The notes beneath the pieces were generated by a model. The model saw only the letters and a list, made by a program, of their open reading frames with translations, did no database searches and was not told the DNA's origin. Below are positions 50,736 to 61,674 of a stretch of 64,000 nucleotides of DNA, one piece after another (within the stretch, counting starts at the first letter, position 1; every line of letters starts with the position of its first letter). Source of the stretch: Mermis nigrescens (Eukaryota > Nematoda > Enoplea > Mermithida > Mermithidae); the NCBI GenBank assembly GCA_036768485.1, contig JAVLUZ010000164.1, forward strand, positions 248,001 to 312,000, read 5' to 3'. A program made the position numbers and the translations under genes.

Positions 50736-51437
50736 CATAGATGCGCAAGGTCAAACTTTCAGAGGGGGGGGAAACCAAAAACTGGCAGATAGCTAAATGC
50801 TTCGTAAAAATGGTTATATAACCTTTTTGTGCTCAGAAAATTAGCTATACAGCCTTTTCGGTCTCAGAAAACTAGCTACACAGCCTTTTTGGATTCACAA
50901 ACGTAGCTATGCAGCACCGAAATTCTGGAGGAATGGGTGCAAGATTTTCAAAGGTCAAAAAATGTTTTTAAAAATGGTGGTATGGAGGAAAAACACCATT
51001 TTTTAGCGTTCCTCATCGAGCACTAACCATTGGCATCTAAAAATTGCGAAAACAACAAAAAAATCAATAATTAAATTCTGGGGGGGTATTTCGGTTTCTG
51101 GGGGGTATTCGGCCTTCTGGGGGGTGAATACCCTTCCTTAAACCCCCTCACTTGGACTAAAAATAGCAATTTAGCCCTTTTTCGAGTCAAGAAATAGCCA
51201 TTTATCCTTTTGAAATTCAAAAAGACAACTAAATCGCATTTCTGAGCACACGGTATCTTTCTGAATCCAAAAAAGCTATATAGCTAGTTTTCTGAGCCAA
51301 AAAAGGCTATATAGCTGATTTTCTGAGCCTAAAAATGATATATTGCAATGCTTTTTCGTCAAAATGGCTGTATAGATATCAGTTTTTCAGAGCTCGGGGG
51401 GAAGTAATACCCCCTCTCAACCCCATGCACTTGTATG
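50736..51437. mobile_element. Non-autonomous hAT-like element (CATA ends), composite
   Basis: The left end CATAGATGCGCAAGG and the right end CACTTGTATG are flanked by identical 8-bp repeats ATGCAAAC (50728-50735, 51438-51445). Its left block (CAAGGTC, AACTTTCAGAGGGGGG) matches the left end of the 12012 element. The middle (about 50906-51140) is a copy of the 237-bp MITE. Around it are several direct repeats of AAAAAGGCTATATAGCTA type. Confidence 0.85.
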
Positions 51438-51540
51438 ATGCAAACCGTGCAAATTACCTAGCGTTTCAATTTGCACGTGTGCAGACGGGCGTCAAGCAAA
51501 AAAGTCCAGAAGCTACGGTGTTTAGCGTAACAATTCTAGA

Positions 51541-51923
51541 CATAGGTGTACAATGTCAGGGTCGGCAGGGAGGGGGGTAAAATACCAAACATCCAAAACA
51601 GTAAATTTAACGTTAACGATTTTGTTGTTGTTTTAACTATCAAAATGGTCAAAATCATTTTTAGTCCATTTTGACTGCATTACGTCACTTTTAACACTAA
51701 AAAGATGCAAAAATTTATCAATTTTGGGCGCTTTTTGAGTAAAAAGTAGGTACTTAAAAGTACTAATCTGGTGGAAGCGCCGGAAAAATTTTGCCCTTTC
51801 TACTGCTTTTGACCAAAAAATGATGCAAAAAATGTTCTATCAGCTCAAAATCGCCGGACAGTACCTGTCCGGCTGACCCGTCATGGGGGTAATACCCGTC
51901 CTCACCCCCTATGTGCATGTATG
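51541..51923. mobile_element. Non-autonomous hAT-like element (CATA ends)
   Basis: The left end CATAGGTGTACAATG and the right end CCTATGTGCATGTATG are flanked by ATTCTAGA and ATTCTAGG (7 of 8). The interior includes GGTGGAAGCGCCGGAAAA and a GGACAGTACCTGTCC palindrome near 51855. Confidence 0.75.
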
Positions 51924-52411
51924 ATTCTAGGGCTTTATTATCAATGAAAGGTTTAATACAAGATCAAATAAGGACTGTGAGCATACCTGGGCAATGGTCA
52001 GTGGTTCGCCCAGTCCAAATCCAATAAAAAACTTGGTTGTCCTGGTCCAAAAAAGTGGTTGTTCAATGTCTAGCCTAAAAGTGGTCGTCCAGATTTGAAA
52101 AATCCTTCTACAGCTTCGAAAACTGGTTTTTCCTGGTACAAAAAGTGACTTTCCATTTTTTCTGCTCCAGAAAGTGACTTTACAGTTTAAAATATGTTTG
52201 TTCCAAACCAGAAAGTATTTGTCCCGATATAAAAACGAGTTTTTCTCGTCCAAAACGATGATATCCAAGTCAAAGAGTGGGAATTTCAGGATTAATCAAG
52301 TAGAACCTAGCCCCGCCTAAACAACCAATCAATCCGGTCCAACTTTTGACTCAGCCGAATTAGACTATTGCCCATATTAATCTGACATAGCAAAACGTAA
52401 CAGTTATCAAC

Positions 52412-52817
52412 AGACATGCACAATATGGAAATTCCTGGCGAAGTGAAATTTTAATGTGCCTTATTTGGGCCCAGAAATGGTGAGTACGCGTCAGAAAAAT
52501 CGTTTTTGGCGTTTCTGACGATGCTTTATCTGTCTGTAGCACAAAAACGTAAGAAAATTTCGAAAAAAATCAAAAAATTCGAACAAGTTGAACAAAATAT
52601 AGTCAAAACATGAGTATAATGGTGCGAAGCGCCTAAAAGTTGGCGCTTTTCAGCAAATTAATAGCTGAAAACGCTTAAAAAGCACCTCTTTAACAATTTT
52701 TTTGAAAATTTCTGGGAACTCTCGAAAAATCGGTAATTCTGGGGGTGCATAAAAACTTTTTGCGGGGGTAAAAATTTTTCTGGGGGGTTGAAACCTCCAC
52801 ACCTTAGATCATGTATG
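52412..52817. mobile_element. Probable hAT-like element
   Basis: It ends ATCATGTATG on the right and starts near AGACATGCACAATATGG on the left. The flanks TTATCAAC and ATATCAAC agree at 6-7 of 8. It contains GGTGCGAAGCGCCTA (52621) and is similar to 14030-14440 and to 45290-45570 (inverted or partial). Confidence 0.6.
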
Positions 52818-53199
52818 ATATCAACAAGATTTTCTGATTAAACTCGCAACGATTCACACGCATGACTATTTTTCTTCGCAACAATTCCTTATTATTTTCT
52901 TTTATTAGGCAAATCATTTAAATTAAGATACCATAATACACGTAACGGCTCTAAATTTTAGGTCGGGGAGTCATCGGCCGTGTTTGGAGGGGTCAATGAC
53001 TTCAATTTTTGGCCAAAAATCGTCTAAAAACGGCAAACAAATGTACTTTTTCCGAAAATCAACGGGGGTTGAAAATTTTCAGGCTCTGGGATGCTGGGGG
53101 GACCCACTTTGGGTTAAATGATCCTTTTATCCCCCTGTTACATGTAATGGATGGCATTCCTTGCGAAATTCCGCATACTGTGATTAAATAACCCAGAAT

Positions 53200-54283
53200 T
53201 GTAGGATTGAAAATAAACTTGTAATTAAAATTATACTGAAATGATAACGACGAGCGATTCCCTAATTTAAAAATCATATGCACATTGAAGCAGAGGTATG
53301 ACTAAATCATCGATGAAAGCATTCAGGATAAGAAAATAACCAGAAAGCCAATAGTGAAATCAAATAATAGCTAGGTGCAATCAAATCCAGCGCTGCCTCG
53401 GTACAAATATCAAACACAAGTCGAGATTTTAATCACAGATACAGATCGATGTAAAAAATGTTTTTAAGTAGCAATAAAAATAAAGCGATAGAAGCGGAAA
53501 CGTGGATTCGCCTTGGATAACATTCGCCACGAACATATATAATTGCGACCTTCTGTTGGCTAGGACATAGATGAATCTTTTAAAAAGCAGCCACCAAAAA
53601 AGTGTGACGCCTTTTCAAAAAGGTTGAGTAAGAAGCAAAGATTATGGTTATAAGATAAACACAAGAATGATATAAACCTTTCTAGTCAAAAAATAAAATG
53701 ATGCGCCGCGAGATATAAATCATCGTGAATGATGCGTCCGCATCGGCTCGATGCTGGTGAGTTTTAAACCGCTTGTCATTAAATATTAGTGATAGACTAA
53801 AAAATTATATATTTTATTATATGTAGTGGCAATCGCCGATTAGAATCAATAGCATCATAAAAGAAAAAGCGTATCATCAAACGTCATAAAAAGTCTGCTA
53901 ACTTGTCAAATCTTCCTTTTTAAGCTTTTTCACTCGTTTTAATCCAGATAAAGCAATACATATAATTCAACACGCGAATCAAATGTTATTATACACAATA
54001 AAACGATAGTATACAATAGAATGACGAACGCACGATAGTAAAAATTAGTAATTGCTGTTGTTTGCAGACATGGAAATTATCGAAATCCCGGTGTCATTAA
54101 ACGCATTCTATCCAACTAGGTCCAGTAACACACTTGAAAAAGCGCGGGTAAATCATGAAACTTGATCAGTTAACTATTCACAAAGAATGAATAAGTAAAA
54201 TATAGAAATATGGAAATAAAATACGAAAAATTATAATTTCAATCCATTTAAAAAACCTTTAATGTTCCGGTGAGGTCTATAAT
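53200..54283. other. Nothing recognised
   Basis: AT-rich sequence between repeat clusters with no supported gene or element. Confidence 0.5.
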
Positions 54284-54687
54284 CAGGCCCGTATCAAAGA
54301 TTTTGTTACGGGATGGGGCACGACCAAAATTATTCTAAAACACAAGGGGGTCAAAAGATGAACTTTGCTTTGCCGATTTTGCTACCCGGATGCCTTAGAT
54401 ACGGTGAGAATCCAATAGAAACCATCTCTTTTATGGCTGAGGGGATCTGGAGTGGCGCGCTCAAGTCCCCCCAGCGGGGTCCGGGGCAGAGCCCCAGAAA
54501 ATTGTATAAACAGAGCACTTCAATTTTCAATTGTAATGTTAAAATTTTTACAAAATCGGCCGAATCACGGCTGTGAATTCACCCTGAAAATGGCCAAAGT
54601 TCATGGAGTAGTAAAGGAAAATATTGTTCAAATATTGCAATTCGGGGAGGGGGAACGTGTCCCCCTATACCCCTGGATATGGGCCTG
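54284..54687. mobile_element. 404-bp hAT-like element of the CAGGCCCGTA family
   Basis: The left end CAGGCCCGTATC pairs with the reverse complement of the right end, CAGGCCCATATCCAGGGG. It is flanked by identical 8-bp repeats TCTATAAT (54276-54283, 54688-54695). An interior GGGGTCCGGGGCAGAG block also occurs at about 5945 in the 4990-7230 element. Confidence 0.9.
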
Positions 54688-54817
54688 TCTATAATATAAT
54701 CCTAAAGAAACATTCGTGTAGTGTATCAAATAGTTTTGCGCCGAAAAGTCGTAAAATGATGGGTCCAGTTTTAATATTTTCTGACTTTTTTATTTTTACT
54801 TATCTATGTAATCTATC

Positions 54818-55251
54818 CAGGCCCGTATCCATGACTTTGTTTTGGAGGTGGCACAACAAAATTTTTATAAAAGCATGAGGGGAGACGAAAAACGTTTTAC
54901 GACCACTAGGACTGCATATATTGTAAATTTTGCTACCCAGATGCCTTAAATTGTTGAGATTCAGTGAACACCCTCTAGAACAAATCTCATTTTTTGCATA
55001 AAACCTGCAGAGAATGGAAGATAAATAAAAAATACGCTCTAGGTTGTATAAAGACTAAAAATGGATTGTTTAAACCGCGCGCTTAGGACTAAATAGGCTT
55101 TACTTATATTTGTGAAATTCGGCTCGAAGCGCCGAAATTACTATGCGATTTCGGGCTGAAAAAGCAAAGAGGGGAGTAAAGAAAGATTCATTCTCATATT
55201 TCATTTTGGAGGGAGCACGTGCCAACCAATCTCGCCCCTGGATACGGGCCT
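54818..55251. mobile_element. hAT-like element of the CAGGCCCGTA family, second local copy
   Basis: The left end CAGGCCCGTATCCATGAC and right end GGATACGGGCCTA are matching inverted ends. No convincing 8-bp duplication is seen. It lies 130 bases from the 54284-54687 element and has the same orientation. It contains CGGCTCGAAGCGCCG near 55121. Confidence 0.75.
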
Positions 55252-55439
55252 ACACCTATATCACCTACCTACCTGCTTAATTTCATAATGTATAAGAAGA
55301 AACAGTTTTGCTCTGGTTTAGGTCACCGTTTTTTTCCACTTTTTGGTCTATTTGTCAACCAAAATTTTGGGAAATGGAAAAAATTTTTGGGCTTAGTTGG
55401 CATTTGTGGAAAATTTATGTAATGTAAAAAATGCGTTTT

Positions 55440-57090
55440 AGAGAGTTAAAACTTTATAAATTTTTCGGCGCTTCGCGCCGAATTGATTTAATTCTTACTT
55501 ATTATTAATCTTTAAGCCGCGCCGCGCCAAGTGCAGCATTTTTATCGGCAATCTGGTCTAGAACTTCACTACGATTGAAAATCCTCATCTTCTGCACGGA
55601 TTCAGTTAGTTTTTGTAATGCAAAAATGCGTTTTAGAGAAGTGAAATTACAAAAATTTGGCTAAACTTTACTTTATGGTGTGAAAGGAAAACTTGCAGTT
55701 GTATGTGGAAAGGAACAATATTGATTGAAATGAGGAGGACATGCAAAAAGAAAGTGCAGAAAAAAATTTTATGAAAAACGGACCAATATTGGTGAAGATA
55801 GAGTCACTCAGGATATAGCTACATTAAAATGAGGTATTTTACAGTTTACCAAAAATGTTCCGAATTTGGGCTGAAAACATACTTATCTGACATTTTCAAG
55901 GTCGCTGATTACGAAAAAATAACATTTATTGCACGGAAAAAAAATTTTGTTCGAAAATTTTTAAATTTGAAAAAAACAATTTTTTTGCATGTTCTCTGTC
56001 TAGATATGTGAAAATTCAAGTTTCTGCTTAAATGACGCTTAGGCTTAGGCTTAGTTTATCTGAGAAGGTGTTTTTGGCTGCTTAGGTCGAGGTCGCTCCC
56101 GCTTAGGTCGAGGTAAAGATGCTTAGGTCAACGTATAGATGCTTAATTCGATGTATAGATGCTCAGGTCGATGTATAGATGCTTTGGTCGACCTAAGTTG
56201 GGTACATGTACATGATATTCTGCATCCCACTGCTTCAAATGGTTGGAACTTTAAGATAATCCAAAAATGTTGTTTGAATCGTATTTGATTAGAAATCTTT
56301 AACTGGATGTAAACAATGCTAAAAATAGTAAAATAAAAAAATTTCTTGAAAATTTGGGCAAAAAATTACAAAAAAATTTATCTTTAATCTTGGTTTCCGC
56401 GCAGTATAACCTAATTTTTTGTAATCTGAGAGCTTGAAAATAGCAGGAAAATATTGTTTAGTAAAAATTGGAAACTTTAAATAAACTGCTAAATTTCCTT
56501 AAAGTGGCTCAAAATGGTGAATGTCGAAGTATGATGTTTGAAGTACCGTAACTGTGAGTTTTGTATGGATTTGATTTATTATTTTTTCCGCGTCTTTTAG
56601 TGACACAAAGTACCGTTTTTGCGCAATTGTATGGCATTTCTGCCGGAATGGCGCAAAATCGGTCCACACCAAATTCTTCAAAAACTCCCAAAAATTTTTC
56701 GGCGCTTCGCGCCGAATTGATTTAGGTAATTCTTTTTCTTATTAATATTTGAGCCGCGCCGCGTCAACTGCAGCATTTTTATCGACAATTTGATCTAGAA
56801 CTTTACTACGATTGAAAATACTTATCTTCTGCACGGATTCAGTTAGTTTTTGTAATGCAAAAATGCATTTTAGAAAAGTGAAACTACAAAATTTTTCGCG
56901 CTTCGCGCCGAATTGATATAATTCTTTTTTGTTATTGATGTTTAAGCCGCGCGGCGCCAATTGCAGCATTTTCATCGATAATCTGGTCCTATAACTCCAC
57001 TGCGATTGAAAATCCTTACCTTCTGCACAGTTTTTAAAATGCAAGAATGATTTAGAGGGCTAAAATTTCAAAATTTTTCTGGCGCTTCGC
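55440..57090. repeat. Tandem/dispersed units of about 190 bp with GGCGC hairpins
   Basis: Units begin with TTTTTCGGCGCTTCGCGCCG, then GATTTAATTCTT, GCCGCGC(C/G)GCG, TGCAGCATTTTTATCG and CTTCTGCACGGATTCAG. One is at about 55461, and three in a row start near 56698, 56896 and 57078 (the last truncated). Between them is a 20-bp minisatellite at 56080-56205 with unit AGATGCTCAGGTCGATGTAT. Confidence 0.75.
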
Positions 57091-57099
57091 GCCATTTGA

Positions 57100-58866
57100 T
57101 AAATTTGACAAAAACGACTTCAGAATTGGCTAAAATGCTTTACTGAAGGAAGGAAATTCAAGTTTCAACATAAATAACGTATACTGATCGCGATATTTCT
57201 TGTAGAGCGCGAAATTTTTATACAAAAAAGTGCATCAAACACCGCTATTGCATGTGTACATAAAATTTTATACTTAAAAAACACTGATTTTTCAACACAG
57301 GCGCTCTATTTTAAACGTTTTTAGACCTCCCAAAAAACGTGGAAAAAAGTCGGAATAAGTGGAAAAAAATTTTGGGTTCGGTCTATAATGTCAACCAAAT
57401 CGCTGGGAAAAAAAGGTGGTTTAGGTAGGTATTTACTAATTTTCAGTTTATCATTATTTTTCAAAAGCTTAGTTTTGAACAAGATGCAATTTCAGGCTGT
57501 TTTATTCCATGCTACCTCCGAGCATGCTGACATTCCAGCTGTTTCGGTCGATTTACTTAAGACAGATTACACAGCAACCATCTTATCTTTTTGACGAAAG
57601 CATGCATTAGTACCAACTCGGAAAGGATCATACAGTAATCAACGGCATTTTTATTAGCGTAGCCTAAAGTGGTAAATGTTCAAGCTTGTAAACATAAATA
57701 ATTACCCTCCAAATCTTAACGTTCTTTCTGATTCGTTTACATAGGAAACCTTTATTATCTATAATATTAATTTCGAGTTGTGTAAGTGTGTGTGTGCGTG
57801 AGGCAAAAAAGTTTTTACTGAATAATTTTGTGATACTTATTTTTTCACTCAATGGGTATTCTCGGGCGCTAATTACGATTTTTTGATTAAAATGGCTCGA
57901 TCGGACTCCTGAAACCCGGAAACTACGGATTTATGTAAAAGGTTTTGGTACCTCTAGCCGCTTATGCAATTGCGGCAGGGTAAAATTTTAAAGCCACCCT
58001 AGATCAACTTTTTATGCGCTATCGACTGATGTGAACCACTTTACACTACAGTGTAAACTAATGTGATGCCGTAAGAAAAACATGATTTACAAGTGTATTT
58101 TATCAAATATCTCAAATCGGAGCGGATAAATTTTTTAAAGTTTCCACCAATTATTAAATATCTTATGACTGACCTTACTGTAGAATTTGAAGAAAATTCA
58201 CGGATTGGTTTTTGAGGTACGGGAGCCCAAAGGTACACTATGCATAGCGTAAAATTTAGGTTTTGTCTTTTTGCAGAAGCACAGATTGACTGTTGCTTCC
58301 AAAATTTGGCCCCTGGGGTATCCTGGACCGCTGATTCCATATTCGCTACTTTAAATATACGATCTGGCATCATAAAACGTGTATGAGACGGGCTGAAAGG
58401 AAATCACGTACGGGTACTTAAAAACATGATTAATCACTGAAAAAGAGCTTGCACCAAGTCAAAATTTTTGACCTTGTAAACCAGCGCGCGTTAAATTTAA
58501 TGCGAAGCAATCGGAAGCAGCAAACATGCGGCTTTCGAAAATACAAATCCAAATGTTTTTGCTTCTAGCGGCTAATTTAATATGCAAGTTTTTGCATTTG
58601 TTTACAATGAGGGCAAAGTTGAACATTGTACGCAGTTTTGCCGTTGAGTTGCCTCATAAACGGAAGAACGAGGCAAAAGAAGACAGAGCAAAATGGAATG
58701 AGTCGTTGCTTAATGGAAAGCACTCACAAAATGCACATAAAATAATAATTGAATTATATATGTAGGTAGGTACTATAAATCTTGATCCTTCTATGCACAA
58801 TCGCAAATGACCACAAACAATATGTACTGTAATTTTTATCTAATCGAGCAATAAATGTGAATTGTT
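57100..58866. other. Nothing recognised
   Basis: Sequence without clear elements. A plus-strand 79-codon frame at 58526-58765 has a hydrophobic start then a basic stretch (LPHKRKNEAKEDRAKWNESL), but I do not recognise it, and it has no visible splice partner. Confidence 0.4.
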
Positions 58867-59164
58867 AAAGTTTGTTTGTCTGTATGTCTGTTTGTTCGGG
58901 GTTGGCTCCGGCTCCATAATAGTTGGTGGGCTGACGTTTTGACCCGAGGTCGGCCTACCGGCGGAAGGATCCGTAGCGACATTAAAATTTGATCAACACC
59001 ACCCAGTCACCCTATACAGGGGTGGAGCGGGAGGCAGCCCTATGCTTGAGCATAGCATTTTTTGGGACATATCCGATTTTTCGCAAAATTTTAAAAAAGG
59101 AGCAAAACTCGGTTTACACTATTTTCGGGTTATGGTTTTTTCTGAATTTCGGGCGGGTCCGGAC

Positions 59165-59423
59165 CACACATGGGCGTGGGGGGTCTGGGGGGTCTGGACC
59201 CCCAGAAACCAAAAGACCCCCATCCAGAAATCAAAAGACCCCCCAGAATTCAATTTTTGAAAATTTTTTTCGTTTTTTTCGCAATTTTTTGATGCCAATG
59301 GATAGTGCTTGATGAGAAACGTCGAAAAATGGTGTTTTTATCGCCATACCACCATTTTTAAGGCCATTTTTTGACCTTCAAAAATCTTGGACCCCCCCAG
59401 GATTTTCTTGCTGCCCACGTATG
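59165..59423. mobile_element. 259-bp hAT-like MITE inside the Helitron-like copy
   Basis: Identical 8-bp flanks GTCCGGAC (59157-59164, 59424-59431). The left end is CACACATGGGCGTGG and the reverse complement of the right end is CATACGTGGGCAGC. It is an inverted relative of 23696-23932 with GATGCCAATGGATAGTGC. It is absent from copy 1 of the Helitron-like element, so the insertion followed that element's spread. Confidence 0.88.
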
Positions 59424-59459
59424 GTCCGGACCCCCCCCAGTCTCCCACAGCTACATGCC

Positions 59460-60010
59460 TGGCTATAAGATAGGACATGAAATAAGATACCGTGTGCTAC
59501 AAGATAAGCAATGCTATACAATAGGATGTGATAGATACCTGTGCTACAGGATAGGCAGTGCTATAAGATAGGACGTGATAAAAGACACCCGTGCTACAAG
59601 ATAGGTAATGCTATAAGATAGGACGTGATACAAGATACCCCGTGCTACAAGATAGGCAATGCTATAAGATAGGATGGGATATAAGATACCCTGTGCTACT
59701 GGATAGGCAATACTATAAGATGTGACGTGATATACGATAACCCGTGCTACAAGATAGGCAATGCTATAAGATAGAACGTGATAAAAGATACCCCGTGCTA
59801 CAAAATAGGCAATGCTATAAGATAGGAAGTGATATAAGATACCCCGAGCTGCAAGATAGGCAATGCTATAAGATAGGATGGGATATAAGATACCCTGAGC
59901 TACGAGATAGGCAATGCTATAAGATTGGTGTGATATAGATACCCTGTCTGTGCCATAACATGCAGTGATATAAGATAGGAGATACCATCAGCTATTACAT
60001 ATGAGTGATT
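59460..60010. repeat. 51-bp tandem array (copy 2)
   Basis: About ten imperfect units with core GATAGGCAATGCTATAAGAT, slightly more than in copy 1. The units differ mostly by single substitutions and short deletions. Confidence 0.85.
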
Positions 60011-60827
60011 TGAGATATCAAGTGATATATGACACCCTTCGCTACAACAAACAAAAAATTTTTAAAACATCAAAAATATGGTTGGACCAAAAAACTTTCC
60101 AAAACATCCTAAAACATCAAAAATATGGTTTGACAAAAAAAATTTTCCAAAACATCCCAAAACATCAAAAAATATGGATTTGATTAAACAAATTTCCAGA
60201 ACATCCCAGAACATCAAAAGTGCTTCAAAGCATGGATGTGTCGATAGTGTAAAAGTGCTTTAACATATCCTGTGCTGTAAGATAGGTGTCCCAAAACATC
60301 AAAAATATGGTGTGCACCAAAAAATCTTTTAAACATCCCAAAACATCAAAAAAATCGTTTTGACCAAAAAAATTTTTTAAACACCCTAAAACATCAAAAA
60401 TATGGTTTTGACCAAAAAAAAATTTAAACCTTCAAAAACATCAAAAGTATGGTTTTGGACCAGAAACGCTTTTTAATATTCCAAAACGTTAAAAATATGG
60501 TTATGATCAAACAAAATTTTTAAACATCCCAAACCATCTAATGGTATAATTTCCAGAACATCCCAGAACATCAAAAATATGATTTAGGATAAAGAATTCT
60601 CAGAACCATTCTATAACGTCAAAAATATGGATTTAATCAAAGAAATGGTTGACAAAAGACAGTTTTGAAAAATTTAAAAAATTCAATAAATTTTTACCAA
60701 CATTTTTTTAGATATATCCCGAAAACATCAAAAGTCCCGAAAAATAAAAAATACAAGAGACATCTCTCAATCCCATACGGCTATCAGGCCTAAGTTCAGC
60801 CAGGGCAACGCCGGGCAGCTTAGCTAG

Positions 60828-61674
60828 ATATGAAAAATATAAAAACCGCTCGCCGATCCATTGCAGAGTCATTCAATTTTTTATACTAATTACTGGTTAA
60901 GATATTATTTGTTTACAAACACTCTAGCAGATGGGGCAGCGAAGCGCCCCATTTGCTAGTCTTATTTTAAAAGCAAAGTAAAAAGTAGAGACAACTGTAC
61001 TCACATCAGGTCCAAATATATATGAACAACAACACATTTTTGGGGGTCTGATTGGATGAAATCGCGAAAGAAAACGTCAAAAATCCAATCATATGGGTTG
61101 TGGGGGTCTTTCGGATTCTTAGGGATCAAAATTCCCCACGGCTATGCGTGTGTATCAAACTATGGTCTGTTTGCATAAGTTTCGGTATAAATTTTAAGAA
61201 TTTTTTCGAAAGTAAGCCGATATTTACGGTAATTGTATATTAAGCCAATGCTATAATCGCAACCTGCAAGCTAATTGTCTGACAGTTTTTAAAATTCATG
61301 TCCAATCTTACGTGAAACAGACGATAAGGGTTCCCATTCGGCATCTTCCTGGCTGCAAAGGGATTTTTCAAAACGGACATTGCGCAACGCGCACGATTTT
61401 TTGGAACGAAAACAGCTTGAATCTCAAAATTAGGATTTGAAGGCGACCATGTCATAATTTTTTGAGTGCCGTTACAAGCATAGATAACTTTTTGCCCTCT
61501 TTCAAACCCTTGTAGAAGTATTTTTTACTGTTTGTTCTTATTGTCGTGTAAAGATGCCCGAAAAAATTTTTTTCAAAATTGTAACGAAAAAAGCTTTCAA
61601 CCTGCTAGTGCATATCTAAAGAGGATATCGTGTTCTGCTTAATGCTGGATAACAGATTTTAAGATATCCACAGT
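60828..61674. other. Nothing recognised apart from a short repeat fragment
   Basis: A GGGGTCTGATTGG / GGGGGTCTTTCGG block at 61040-61130 resembles the C/G-run repeats. A GCAGCGAAGCGCCCC palindrome variant is near 60935. Confidence 0.4.

Larger units (their letters stand above)
58867..60827. mobile_element. Helitron-like element, copy 2, with MITE insertion
   Basis: It has the same layout as 18362-19700: AAAGTTTGTTTGTCTG start, GGGTTGGCTCCGG, a GGTGGGCTGA block, the 51-bp array (about 59460-60010), the 48-bp array (about 60040-60740), and an end with CAGGGCAACGCCGGGCAGCT and CTAG. It is longer than copy 1 because of a 259-bp hAT-like MITE (59165-59423) and more array units. There are no terminal inverted repeats and no Rep/helicase frame. 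Confidence 0.7.

Noticed and set aside
58526..58765. 79-codon plus-strand frame with hydrophobic start
   Set aside because: No recognisable domain, no splice partners, and AT-rich DNA gives frames of this length by chance.
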